64,000 bases of DNA, taken from assembly GCA_963855995.1 (NCBI GenBank), contig OY979730.1:1984501-2048500 (forward strand). Direction: 5' to 3'. Positions 1-12,345 of the stretch are shown piece after piece. The DNA is from Muricea muricata (Eukaryota > Cnidaria > Anthozoa > Malacalcyonacea > Plexauridae). Each line of letters begins with the position of its first letter. The first letter of the stretch is position 1. The notes beneath the pieces are model-generated. The model made no database searches and had not been told where the DNA came from. It saw only the letters and a list, made by a program, of their open reading frames with translations. A program made the position numbers and the translations under genes.

Positions 1-953
1 TTGAGAAAGAAGTCTCGGATGTATTTAGTAAGTACGCTTAATTATTTTGGTTGTACTTCCATTACAAACAATGCAGTCGCGAAATAAAAGAACGAATTCG
101 ATTGGTCGTTTTTATGTTGTGACTGTATTATTGGGTGGTGCTCAAAAACTCTGATCATTTTAAAATATTTTTTGTATTAGGTACGGGTGACGCCAATCCT
201 ACCACTACTACTACAGAAGCGGTCGTCAACGTACCAAGTACGTCTAACGCCGAGCAAAGTACGGCTACTGCCGAGCCTAGTACGGCTACTGCCGAGCCTA
301 GTACGACTACCACGTCTTCGGAGACCGTTGCATCGCCGGCCGAATCCACTGCGACAACGTCAGATTCGACAACCTCGCCGGTGACAAGCGAGTCGACCTC
401 GACATCTAGTCCTGTTGTTGGCAGTTTTGCATCTCTACCTGGTCAGGTGCCCTCAGCTCTACAACCTGCGCTTACGGGTGTAGCACAGCCCGGAGTTCCG
501 GGTGTAGCACAGCCCGGAGTTGCGGGTGTAGCACAGCCTGGAGTTCCGGGTGTAGGGCAGCCTGCGGTTGTCACCCAACCTGGAATGCCCAGCGTCGCCC
601 AAACTGCACAACCAGGTGTTGTTCAACAACCGCTGGCTAACGATGTGCCCGCAACAACGACGAAACAAAGTGCTCCTAAATCATCCGGAAAGAAACCTGA
701 CGTGTACGCCGACGTGATGAAAGCTTCGAAAATGCTCGCGCAAACTGGACCTGGTCCCATACCCATCGAAGCGATGAACTACTTCAACAGATTTGGCGGT
801 GCTGGAAATATCTCGCCACAAACAATGGGAGTCGGTGCTCAACCCCAGGCCATGGCACAAGCAGCTCAAGCAATGCCCGCAGTACAGCCCCAACAAACAC
901 CAGCGGTATCACAACCTCTTGCACCACAGCCGAACAATGCACAACAATATCAC

Positions 954-1036
<83 letters not shown>

Positions 1037-4000
1037 ACAGTATGGTCAACAGCAACAACAACAATACGCTCAACAACAGGCCGCCTACCAGTATCAACAA
1101 GATCAAAGAGAACGCAATCCTTACTACTATAACATGTATAAACCGCCAAGACCTTATGTAAGCCGCAACGGGGACTACCACCCGCCTGCGCCCAGACCTT
1201 ATCCAATGCATAAAGATGAACTTGATAAATCAACAGGTATGTAATTCACGTCATGTCTCCTGCGACTTCTCTCGCGAAGTTAGTACCGTCTAGTCGATGT
1301 GAAGGATTAGATGAATTATGAATGTTGTGAGTATATGTACACTCGACTCGTTTAGTGGACGGTTAATAGAAGCGATCCTTATTGGAAGAGGAATAGTTCA
1401 TGTTTCCTTCCGCTCGTAGACTGCACTAATATACATAGCCAAAAAAGCAAAAAATGTTCAAGTTGCAACGAGTTTGCTGACATATCAGGCCGATATCAGG
1501 AAACGTTCACGTGGCTTGCGACAGCTTGTTGACGACATATTTGCAGTTGCAAGCCCTCAACAGACTTGTTGCGAGTTAAATGTCAAAAATTTTTTTCCCA
1601 TAGCTTGTTTAAAGTTGTTTCAACAAGTTTGAAACTTGCTGACTTGTATACGTTGAAACAAGCCGGTAAAATTCTGACCGCCTACAATAAGTCTTTGGCA
1701 TTTTTGGCCGTGTTGGGTATAAGCCTTACTGGGTGTTGATAGGGAGAACTGTTTAGAAACGACACAGCTTGCGTTGCTTTGTGGCTGGATAACTCGTGAT
1801 GTATGTTTCCGTTCCAGGCAAGAAGAAGTCTGTTGCTGCTGCGATTCTCTTCAAACAAAACTGGTCAAGCGATTTTGAGAAGAAGAAATCGACTCGTTTC
1901 CGAGTGTTTAAAACTGAAGCAAAACGAGAGGTAGGCTTGTTACATTCTTCCTTCTTTACTACGTGGGATCATGTAGCGCTATCCACCAGTTAGTGATTTT
2001 TTCAACTGCAGTAGGCTTAAAAGCATTGACATCAGGGGCTAGTTGTTTAAAAGCCGGTTTGTTTAACCCTGGGTTAAAGTATAAAATTCAAATAAAATTA
2101 CTCGGCAACTTGTTTGATATAAGCTTGGAAATATATTTTCAGAAATCTCATTAAAGTCAACAGTAGTTTTGATTTATAACATGGAAATAATTTGAACAAC
2201 TGGCTCCAGGGATATGGAACTCGCAAGAGACAAAAAGTGACTTTAACTCGATAATGCTTAACTTTAATATGGGTTTTACCAGTTATTGAGAAAATCACTA
2301 TCCGGTGGATAACGCTATTCACTTTTTGCGTACAACCAGCTCCTGAATGGAAAATCGTAAATGGAAAGTATTTTTGTCTTTTTTGCAGTTGAAGCGTGTC
2401 TATGAAACGATGAAGGAGTTCGACAGAATCTCTATTGATAAAATCAGGCAAGTGAAGTTGATAAACAACTTCATTTTCATAATTATTCTGTTTGTGAAAC
2501 TTTGTCTTTCTAAATTTGACAGAGAGGACAGAGGAAAAGTTGGTGTGAAGTTTACGGTGAAGTTCAAGAAGAACACGAAGTATCCGCTCAAACCGTTGTA
2601 TGAACAAATAGCTAGGGATCATTTGGGAACTATGCCGGTATACAGGGACACGTTAGTGAGAGGAGGTACAGTATTCCTTTATTTTATGTACATATGCGTA
2701 CATGCGCATTGTATATACATGTATTTTATATTCATATGTCTCCAATAAGGATTCCTTATCTACGAGAGTACTGGTTTAAAGTTGATAAGAGTTGATGTTT
2801 GTGGTGTTACTCTGAGTCCATATCCGACAAGCTTAAGAATATGTCCGTCCACGGCCAGAATCGTTCTTATGCCCTTTAGAACATCATTTTTATCTGAGTA
2901 ACTGTTATATAATTATACCAAGATATGATGAAAATAATTGATGCGATAGATTTCCTTTGCGTTAACTCTCTTTTCCTTTCTTTCCCTGAATCATAAACAT
3001 TCCACATGTTGGTCAGATTAAAGCTTACCAACCAACCAACGCTTTTACTCTTCATAGACAAACCTAGACCTAAGGCCGCTCCAGTTCGAACTGCAACCAA
3101 AATGGAGAAATCACAGTCGGAAAATCCCGCTACCGAGTTTGCGCAATTCGCCGATCAGGAGGATCGTGAGAAGACGGGAGCAAATCGGCCATTGACGGAA
3201 AAGCATGCAGGTATAGATCAGTGTACATGTACTCATGTTTGAAAGATCAGAAATATAGCTTTGGGTAAACTAGGAAACATTGTTTCCTATCAATGTGTTG
3301 TCGTGTTTCTCAGCGTGGGCAAACTAGGAAACTTCTTTTTTGAGAGACATCAGCTCACAGGAACAAGATATTGCTCACATTGAACATGTTTCCAAGGAAG
3401 CACTTTTGTTCTTGGAGATAGGCAAACAGGATAACATTGATAAGAGACATTAATTGTCCACAACAATTGTTTCCAGTTAGGCTCAACTCTGCGCTGTTTA
3501 TCACAGTGTTTAATCACTTCTTTTCAATGTCTTCTCTTGCCAGCTTATCAAGGCTGTTACAAGGATAAGAAGCCACATCGCGACATGAAAAAACACTTCT
3601 CGAAGTTCGAGATGACCCCCGAATGGTGTCTACATACCTGCAAGAAGGCGGGCTATCGATTTGCTGGTGTTCAGTATTCTTATCTTTGCTTCTGTGGTAA
3701 CAAGTTCGGAAAGTATGGGCGAGTACCTGATAGCGAGTGTAGCAGCCGTTGCTACGGAGACAAGAATCGCTTCTGCGGGGCATTCTGGCATAATTCTATC
3801 TATTCCGTTGGTAAGTAAGACCCGTAAACACCCTATGGCTCCTTTCGGAAGGAATTTAATATTGTCCTTCTTAAAAATTTGCTATCATCAAAAGAAATTC
3901 TTTTTTGCAAACTTTGATTTTTCCCGGAGGATGCTTAAATCCCTCTCGTTCATTGTTAGACGGACAGCAGCATGACCCTGGTGAGTTCTCTGCGTTAGCA

Positions 4001-7000
4001 GACGACGACGACGATGATGAAGACGAAAGCGTCGAAGACAAACATGAAGACAAGGATGAAAAGGATGAAAAGTCCGAGAAGGATGCTGAAAAAGATCATG
4101 GTAGGAAAATCTGTTAATTCTGCAACACCACGAGAATATACATGTCTTATGACTCGGTTTGTGTTTTGATCTTGCTTAGCTGAAGTTGCAAATCATTTGA
4201 TGAAGGCTGCCTCATCAGCTTTGAAAGGTAAGTTCCTATAAGGTCCTTGAAAATCCTAAAAAACCTTAAATTTGCAAAAAAATTCTGCAAAATTTTTGAA
4301 AATTTGTAAGGTCCTTCCAAAAGTCATGGGATTTTCTTGTGTCTGGTAATGAATATCAAGTTACTTATTTTTTAATTTTTAAACCTTTGTAATGTGTTTT
4401 GTTTGCATTCTCTTACAGCTGCCAAGAAATTACTCCCTTCAGGTAAACCATATAGTTTATATACAGATTTCTTCAGAGGCATCGCTATCAACGCAGAATA
4501 TTTATGTAGAATAATCGTAAATTGAATTTGTAGAGTGGCTGTAAATTCAGTAAAGTAAAGGCTCTTGAATATGTCCTTGTTTTGTTCCCAGCAAAAGACA
4601 AACGACAAGTTATTTCAGAAGATCTTGTCAAATACAAAGAGACCGCGAAGAAAGCTCTCAAAGGTAAAACTATGAACGACAAACAACATGTTGATACATA
4701 GAATCGAAGTTGAAGAACTCTCTCACAAGAAGGCAAAGTTGGTTGATGCGTAAAACGCGAGAGAAAGTGGGAACTCTCGCGATCCTTTTTTCCTGGAGGG
4801 AAGAGTGCTCACTTTGCCACAACAGACACCTTTTTTGTTTATTCTACTCTAACAACGTTATCTTCTGTTGCAGCCGTTGACGAGATAGTGGATAATGAAC
4901 AGAACGTTGAGAAAAGATCTGTGGAGAACTCTGATGGTCGAAATCTTCTCATGGCTTATCTCGGCAATGTTGGTGGCTACGACAGAGAGTACAGATCGGC
5001 TGAAGATGAGAACAAGCCAGGTATCTCAGCTGACTTTAATCTTATGGACTGAAAGTTGCTTTCACAAAGGCCAGATGACGATAGGGCAGCCCCACCACTG
5101 TTATAAAACCTTGCTTTAGAGTTCAGAGATCAGCCTACATGCATACACGAAATGCTGATTACAGCGAAAGATTTGCAGCTGAATATGGGGAATGACGAAG
5201 ATTCTTTGGCGGTTTATTAAAAACGTTCACCGAAGGCAGAGGCTACGAGCCTTAAGTTCATATCAACTAACATCTTTATTTAAATTGTTCAAAGTTCATA
5301 TCCTGACTGGTTGATTGTTTAAATTTATTTCTGACTTGTTGTTGAAAAGCTCACATCTTGAATTTACAAAATGTTGGGGTTTTTTCTGATATTCAATATT
5401 TATCCATTGTCGACTTTTTGCACAGTGGAGAAACTGAAGTTTGAATACAAGCGAGAGATTATCGACGAGGAAGGCGATGGGGAATTCGTGGTGAAGCCGC
5501 GAGAGGGGAAAAACTTGAGACGAAGCCGCCGATCGTTGGAATCAGAGGATTTTGATGGTCGCAAGAAGATGGCGTTGAGAGCCATGGCGGATAGCAGTGA
5601 TGCCACCAATCCAAAGATAGCCGTAGCCGAACCTTCACGTAGAGGTATAGCATGATTTCTGCTCTTTCATTTTCTTTCATGTTCTCGCAGGTGAATATGA
5701 TGTTTTTGGTGTTACTCTGGGCTAATGTACCAAATGTCGTAGCTTTGATTCGTGTTCAGAATGTTTTACTACATTGTGAAGTTATTTTGTTCACGACAAC
5801 CTGCATGTTGTAATGATCATCTTACGCTCGCTTCTCTGGTCATCTTTAGATGAATATACAAAATCCGATCTAGTTGCATTATAGTGTCTTCGTCAGAGAT
5901 ATTATTGAAAGATTGGATGGATCGGGGACCGGAAACGGGGATGTCGAATAATTGGAGAGAAAAGGAAGAAACTTCTCGGGCGGGGCAGGAAAAAGTATGG
6001 GCTTTCGGGAGTCTGAAGGTCTTTTGCAGCCACAATAGACGTTTGTTCTCATCCGAACTGTTTACATTAACGTCTTACTCCCTTCTGACTTGTAGAATTG
6101 CTAACGAGAGATGTGTCAGACAAGGAAATCACACGACACAGTCGTGATGCCGATGAAAAGGAAGAAGACGAAGAAGAGAGAGAAATGTTGACGACAAGAA
6201 AGACCGAAAAGGTTTGTCCTTGATATGTAAAGCTGATTTTCTTTATTTCTGCTGAAGACACATTTGAGAACGAAATACTTACCACAGAAGGAAACCTAAG
6301 TTAATTTTTTTGGGTTTTTGCAGAGAAGTGTTTCCTTTGACAAAAGCTTGTATCATAGCAAAGTTCAAGAAGGTCAGAACAAACTTTATATATTTTTTTT
6401 AGTTTAAAATTTGGTTTTAGGTATATATACCTGATAAAAGTTCACTTACATCTCACTTGTGTTTTTAGGAATCGAAAATGTCATTGGCGGAGTCATTGAC
6501 GTCATGAAGGAATCGACGTCTATTGGTTCATTCAAAGAGGACATCGAGAAGCTTGTCACTGACGTCACTAACGGTCTCGCGATCCCAGCTGAGCAGAAAG
6601 ACCAAGTCACAAGCGAGATACGACAGGATATTAAAGAGACTGGCACTAGCAGTGTTAACAGTAAGTATTAAAAATGGCATGAAAAGCAACGACACCAGGG
6701 ATTTTAAAAAACCAGATTCGTAATAATCAGGAGAACAACAAAAAATTCGTTGTCTCGAGCGGGATTTGAACTCGCATCTTCGGTTTCTAGACCGCGGCCG
6801 CTCTACCAATTGAGATATCGAGCCAAATTCTAGAAACACGAAGATGAGAGTTGAAATCCCGCTCCAGACAACGAATTTTTCGTTGTTCTCTGCAGTGTCA
6901 GATTAATATGAACCTAGTTTTTTTATATCTCTGAGGATGGTTCTGACACCAGAGATTTTTAACTCGCAGGAGATAAAAAGTGACTTTAACTCGAGTTTTA

Positions 7001-7830
7001 CCAGTTGCTTAACATGTCTAAAAATTCAGTATATTTTCCGATTTTAATATTCTGTCTAATATTCTGCCTAAGCCTCCCCGTCAACTAACTAATCCCACGT
7101 TTTTTTCAAAATGTTGATGATTGAAATAACAAAATCTATCGCTGCACTTTAAAATCGGTAGAGCTCCCCTGGAAACCCATGTGTCATGCGGTGTGAACAA
7201 AAATCTTAACACAAATATTAATTAAAATCTACGAAGTATTTACTCGCAATAAGACCCGTTAATATGTTTTTAATTATCTATCAATGTCGCAATTACTGTA
7301 CACTAATTGAAAGTGATGACGAGATAATTAAAAAGCAGGAGTCGTTGATTAAAAAAGTACAAAATTAAGGAGACATGACTATTGATGCGAAAATCGTTCA
7401 GTATCTAATTGTAGTTCAAATAAAGAATTTAACATAACATCCCTGGAGATATTTTCAAAAGCAGTTAAGAAAAGTTTGTTATAAAACGAAGCGGTAGTTC
7501 ATAACCTAAATCCGAACTCGTGGAGTAAATATTGGTAGACTGCAAAAATTCAAACTGCATGTACACAAAAACTAAAGCTTAAACATCTTCTGATTTCTAG
7601 ACCTCGTAACGTCAATTCGCACGGAGCTAAACGAGTACGGGGAAATGCACCCGGCAGTTGGTCCCCAGGCTGAAGAGGCTGCGCACACTTTCTCCGATTT
7701 ACCGCTGGACGCAAGCAAAGCAGAAGAGATAAAGACAAAGATTCGCAAGCGATCGGTGGACGCGAGCGAGGAAGGCGAACAGGAGTTTTTATCCGACATT
7801 CTTAAAGAGCATTTTAAACTTAATCCGTAG
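1..7830 (+). CDS. Secreted mucin-like SEA/WSC-domain protein, 5'-partial, 17 exons visible
   Basis: Exons by splice sites and phase: 1-27, 181-1236, 1818-1930, 2389-2447, 2523-2665, 3058-3210, 3544-3810, 3960-4100, 4180-4227, 4419-4442, 4592-4663, 4874-5020, 5426-5644, 6096-6211, 6324-6372, 6469-6660, 7601-7830 (TAG). About 1,017 residues are visible; the N-terminus and any signal peptide lie off the left edge. Order: Thr/Ser/Pro-rich mucin-like stretch, octapeptide repeats GV(P/A)GV(A/G)QP, poly-Gln tract, SEA-like domain (1818-2665; contains KRVYETMKEFD and VGVKFTVKF), basic linker, WSC domain with eight Cys (3544-3810; GCYKD, WCLHTC, CFCG, FCG), Asp/Glu run, then a long charged tail with dibasic sites (three KRSV, one RRSRRS). 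WSC domains bind carbohydrate and SEA domains occur in glycosylated extracellular proteins, so an extracellular matrix or mucus role is inferred. The SEA cleavage consensus GSVVV is not seen (RGKVGV instead), so self-cleavage is unlikely. Most introns are phase 1, as in extracellular modular genes. Orthology not recognised. Confidence 0.8.
475..565 (+). repeat. 24-bp coding repeat, octapeptide GV(P/A)GV(A/G)QP
   Basis: Units of about 24 bp (ggtgtagcacagcccggagt type) occur three to four times in frame and give an elastin-like Gly/Val/Pro/Gln octapeptide. The DNA copies are nearly identical, so expansion is recent. Confidence 0.85.
954..1074 (+). repeat. CAG/CAA repeat encoding poly-Gln
   Basis: Alternating cag and caa codons encode about 30 consecutive Gln, followed by a Y-G-interrupted Gln stretch, inside the 181-1236 exon. 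Regular CAA interruption is typical of a length-stabilised coding repeat. Confidence 0.9.
1237..1817 (+). other. Intron without recognisable feature
   Basis: Intron of the SEA/WSC gene. It contains several copies of the words aacaagttt and gcttgttg, a diffuse repeat also seen near 22020-22160, 22620-23000 and 28870-28980. No gene was seen. Confidence 0.5.
2020..2345. repeat. Foldback/MITE-like repeat in intron
   Basis: The left part begins aggggctagttgtttaaaag and the right part ends gtacaaccagctcctga, an imperfect terminal inverted repeat. Internal words (ccctgggttaaagt, aaatcactatccggtggata) recur near 24070-24450, 55145-55240 and 58205-58300, so this is one dispersed family. Confidence 0.6.
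2448..2522 (+). other. GC-AG intron in the SEA-encoding region
   Basis: The exon ends aaaatcag and the intron begins gcaagt, the classical GC donor context, ending in tttgacag. Only this junction keeps the SEA-like frame: phase 2 out, and the next exon resumes with EDRGKVGVKF. The GT alternative at gtgaag runs into a stop in the next exon. At 75 nt the intron is very short. Confidence 0.75.
6661..7600 (+). other. Last intron of the SEA/WSC gene
   Basis: Apart from the foldback at its 5' end and a word shared with the 2.2-kb repeat (gataaaaagtgactttaactc), this is plain AT-rich intron. No additional exon was seen. Confidence 0.5.
6731..6891. repeat. Foldback element with tRNA-like core
   Basis: The arms gagaacaac...ttcgttgtct and agacaacgaa...gttgttctc form a long inverted repeat. 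The left half on the minus strand looks like a degenerate tRNA, with an A-box region (tctcaattggtagagc) and a B box (gttcaaatccc). The anticodon arm does not pair as a normal five-base stem. Most likely a tRNA-derived SINE copied into a foldback, in an intron of the SEA/WSC gene. Confidence 0.6.
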
Positions 7831-8036
7831 AAATCATAGAATGGTATAGAAAGCTGAAGGCATTATAAAACCTTAATTCTTCTCTCAATTTAATACCGTA
7901 GACTTTTCGATGCTTTCAAGTCCATCAGGAATGAATCAAGAAACATTTAACAATCTAGATATAATTTTTAAAATAACTGCATGGTGTATATCAAAGTTAA
8001 CATGTAAAGTGTAATTATTAACTTTTGCTACCTTAG

Positions 8037-8170
8037 GTTTAAACTCTTCTACTGCGCAGCTTGAACTAGAAATGCAAAAGCTCCAGGTTTACGTTTTGCA
8101 AACATTACCAAGTGGAGCAGATGTCACATTTGCTTCAACTGTTGACCTTTGTCACAAGAAAATTCATTGA
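8037..8170 (+). CDS. Possible alternative terminal exon of the SEA/WSC gene
   Basis: After a good acceptor (gctaccttag) there is an open frame of 43 codons ending TGA at 8168-8170, with a polyadenylation signal 45 bp later. Entered in phase 1 it can be joined directly to the exon ending at 6660, skipping 7601-7830, and would replace the C-terminus with a Leu/Gln-rich helical tail (QLELEMQKLQVYVLQ). Transcript support is unknown; it could also be fortuitous 3'UTR. Confidence 0.35.
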
Positions 8171-8214
8171 TGTAAACGTTGCTTCGTATAAAATATTTTT
8201 GTAACTGAACGATG

Positions 8215-8220
8215 AATAAA
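8215..8220 (+). terminator. Polyadenylation signal AATAAA
   Basis: Consensus AATAAA about 385 bp after the SEA/WSC stop codon and just after the candidate alternative terminal exon. It is the likely end of this transcription unit. Confidence 0.6.
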
Positions 8221-11200
8221 ACTTAAACTCAAAACCTAACACTTCTAGTAATTAAGACAAATGAAATTAACAGTATCAATGGCACTCATAGCAACAGGGA
8301 TTAAAATCATTGATAATATCTCTTTGGTAAGATAAACATTGAGCTCCGTAGTGTACAGTAAAATCCAAAAATGTTTTGTAACGATGACCTAACTTATATA
8401 GCTTGTACGTATATGCACTTTCCAACCCTGAAAACTGCCTATGATAATTTCCTAGCTGTACTAACGTATTTGGACAATTTAATTTGGGTTTATGTACAAT
8501 GAAAATTACACACACTCTATGTTTATTGGTGTTAAACTGAAGCGAAAGCTTAAAAAGTTCTGCTGAAAACCTTATAAATGTATATTCTTTCTGTTGCATA
8601 TAAAGTCTGTGTTGTTGTCGAAGAAGCGCTGTTATAATAGCCACATGATAAGAGTTGAATATCTTTGAAAATTTGAAGGTATATGTGTTTCATTGAATCA
8701 GTCGATTTTAAATATGTAAACAATGCACGCATGCATGAAAACTTTTTATGAATTGAAGAATTGAAATGAAGCTTTATCGAGTTTCAGTAAGGAACTTTTA
8801 TACGTAACCAATTGCTTGACAAATGAAATTTTGTTTCAAAAAAAAAAGATCAAGAAGAATAAATTTGTCAGGTTTTCTGTCAATTGTTTCTTGACGCAAA
8901 ATAATTTCACACTCCATCTGTTTTCTGATATATCCTCGTTGTTAGATCATTGTGCTATGTATAAAGTAAACTATAAGGCCAAATTAGAGCGCTGTTTAGT
9001 CTAACATTTCGAGAGGAATATGTAAATGATTTTGATAGCTAGAAATTTGGCTCTCCCAAACCTAAGTTTTATTTGGTTGTTGTGACGTCTAGCAGTCTGG
9101 ATGTGACGAGAGAGGCCTGGTCATTTTGATGATTTTAAATAAGTCGTGCCTCATTATTCAGCAAAACGTCACTATTTGTCTGGTGATACATCACAGTAGA
9201 CTTACCAGTTGCTAAAACGAAAACAGTAATTTTGTTCAAGTAACAAAATCTTCGTTTCCAATCCCTTTACTTTTTGTGCGAACTTTCGTTTGAGCCAGGC
9301 TACCTTTTTCAATGCAACAAAATCCTCCTACTCTTTATGCCGCTACAAGACGAGATGATATAACCAGCTTCTAAATAACCCTCTCTCTTCTATTTCTTTA
9401 TACAACACCCGCGGTAATGGGCACAAACCTAATTATGGTCGAAGAATCGAATGATCCTCGCAGAATAGGAGCACATCTAAATGTGTTCCTGATTTTATTA
9501 TACATACTCGTGTATGAATATAATTAACTTCATCTTTGTTATTAGTTATTGTAGGTTTTACTCAGTATTCTATTTGTACATGTATTGGGTTTTACAGCAA
9601 CTTTATTCACTGAACATACGCGCTCATAGCCATTCATAGGTCAATAGCCTTTGTTATTAAGCATTTTATTTACTCGTTTATCTGCTCATTCATCCGCCCT
9701 AATTCCATTCATAAATATGAGAGTATCTCCACACTTTATACATCAATAATTTTAACGCGTCGCAATGAACATTAATTAACATATATCAGCCATCTTCGCT
9801 TTGTATTTGCATGCGATTGTTTTGCACAAAAGAAGTTTTCTTCATATCTATTTGGAATTCCAATTAAATTGATATGAAATAGTTGTTCTCCTATTCCGCT
9901 ATTGACGATTGTACTCCGCCAATCAAAACAAAAAGATTTCATCACGTGAGTAAAGAACAAATTTAGTTTCATTCAAACAATATTATTTTCCCATCTGCGC
10001 TTCTTTCAAGTAATCAACTTGAAAATGAAGCGAAGCAAGAAACTAGTAATACGCATAATGAAATAGAATTCGATTTTTGAGGTTTTGTGACATCTATACA
10101 GCAGTCTGCTTCTAGCTTTGCTGTTTTTTTCTCTGTCGTGATTGCCATGTTACAATTAAGTCTTGACTCGAACATCTAGTAGCACAGTAAATCATGTTGC
10201 CTTTCAAAACACGATGATTAATGGTGGAAAACGTTAGGAGATTTCCAGCCTCTTGCGTTAGAGAATTAAGAAATCAAAACCAAGATTTGATTTGATTGAA
10301 ATGGCTAAAAAATTTTTGTGGAAACCGGAAAGTTGACCATCGCCATTAAATGTTAGTTTTCATATTCCAAATATATTCTTTTAAACGACAGTTGAGTTAA
10401 ATTGTCATTTGTTTTCACAATGGATTTGTTTTTGTAGCCAAAAGATAATTCGTAGATTACTGTTTATGTCCAGCGATGTTGGGAACGTGATTAACTGTGA
10501 CGTTTCCTCTGCGAAATAGACAGTCGTATAGCCAGTGATTTTATCGCCATTCAGCAGCTGCAATGAGTTAGTGTGGATATTCAATTTGATTTACATACAT
10601 GCGTATATTAGGTATTGTGTCGTCCGAGTTGGCCGCTCATAACCCACGGTTTCAATTCCAGCACATCGTGAAATACTTCCGATTTCCGAAGAAGACACGT
10701 TGAAGATAGAGTTGGAAAACAAGCCACGTTGACATTTTGCGTTTTTAATGTAAGTTGCGTTATTTAAAACTATTTCGACCCAAAATGCGTTGCATTTTAT
10801 TGATTTGCCAAATACTTAAGCATGATTACATATTTCATAGAATGTCTCGTGTCTTTTTTTAACCCTCAGCGAGTTTTATCGTCATGCATTAACCATCGCT
10901 TCACTAAAGCTTTTTTCTTCGTATGCACTCTGGCTCCATTCACCTAGCGGGGAAAAATAGGTCTGAAGTCATTATCAAACTGGATCAACGTTACTTTCCC
11001 GACGTTGAGGCAACTATTGCGTTGTCGATCTCATGAACGTTGAATATCGTTGAGATTAGAAGACAAGTAAACCATAAATGGGCGTTATATTGAAGTAAAA
11101 CGACTACAAAAAAACCCGGCAAAATCGCGTTGTAATGACGTATCAATATATTTTCTTCTGAAGTTCAAAATACTAGCACACGAAATTCAGCTCGATCATG

Positions 11201-11224
11201 TGTGGGTATAGACTCAGAGTAGCG

Positions 11225-11615
11225 TTGCTTCTCCATCAGTACAGGAACCGTCCCCCTCCCCTCCTTGTTCATCAGTACAAGAACCGTCCTCCCCCCTTCC
11301 TTCTCCATCAGTGCAGGAACCGTCCTCCCCCCATCTCCTTCATCAGTACAGGAACTGCCCTCCCCCCTTCCTTCTTCATCATTATAGGAACCGTCCTCCC
11401 CCCATTTTCTCCATCAGTACAGGAACCTACCTCCCTTCTTTCTCCATCAATACAGGAACTATATCCCCCTCTTCCTCGTCCTTCAGTACAGGAACTGCCC
11501 CCCTTTCTTGTCCTAATACAGGAACCGTCCACCCCCTTCCTTCTCCATCAGTACAGGAACGGTCCTCCTCTCCCCTTTCCATCAGAACCGAAATCGCCCA
11601 CCCTTTTCCTAACAT
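11225..11615. repeat. Minisatellite, about 35-bp pyrimidine-rich unit
   Basis: Around ten imperfect copies of a unit of the form ccatcagtacaggaaccgtc followed by ctcccccc and ttccttct. It produces a spurious proline-rich open frame. The strand bias (C/T on plus) is strong. Confidence 0.85.
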
Positions 11616-12134
11616 TTCCGAACCCAATTACCCCATCCCAACTGCGAAATGCAATGTTGATAATTAGTTTTGCAACCACGAATGTCTGACACTTTCACAA
11701 GGAGCTAAACATTCCGTCATTTTTTTCGAGGTTTTCGTTTCAGGTGACAAAAAGAGTTGATTTCTCATCATTCTACACTGTCATCTATCACGTTTAACGA
11801 CCCGTTCTTCGGTTTTAGGGTGCTGGTCGCGGCTTAGGGACAGGCGTGGGCAAATGATTTTCCGCGTGCTAATCACTTTCTCAGTTATATTCGACTATTC
11901 AATAATAACGCTGTCGTACTGATGTTACAATTCATTGTCACTTTTAGTTGCCAACGTATCATTTTAAACATACTGGCTGTATCCATGTATGAACGCTTGA
12001 GATTACACGGAAAGCTTTTTCGGGAATAATCTTTGCTGTGTGGGAAAGGTATAATGGTTTGTATTTTTTTACTGTGCAGTAGAATTTATATATTCTGTAT
12101 TCGCTTCGTTTATTGAGGAAAATTATTGTTGAAT

Positions 12135-12345
12135 ACTACCTAAACTCAATCATCACGTTTGAGATATCTTTTCAGGTACTTCAGACACAAACCACGATAG
12201 CTTATTGTAGAATACTTCCCACACTAGCCCACCACGTTTGAAATATCTTTTTCCGGTGGTTTAGACCCAAACCACGACAGCTTACTGTAGAATACTAACT
12301 ACACTATAGGCCAGCACGTTTGAAATATCTTTTCTGGCAGCTTAA
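12135..12345. repeat. Three-copy tandem repeat, about 80-bp unit
   Basis: Units contain tagaatact, then caycacgtttgaaatatctt, then agacmcaaaccacgayagctta, repeated three times with divergence. No coding potential. Confidence 0.75.

Noticed and set aside
784..1233. Antisense open frames over the poly-Gln exon
   Set aside because: Shadow of the CAG/CAA repeat; the sense strand has a consistent exon chain.
6765..6838. Functional tRNA gene on the minus strand
   Set aside because: Anticodon arm does not pair normally and the locus is half of a foldback repeat.
11198..11689. 163-codon proline-rich open frame
   Set aside because: Frame runs through a pyrimidine-rich minisatellite; open in several frames and without splice or domain support.
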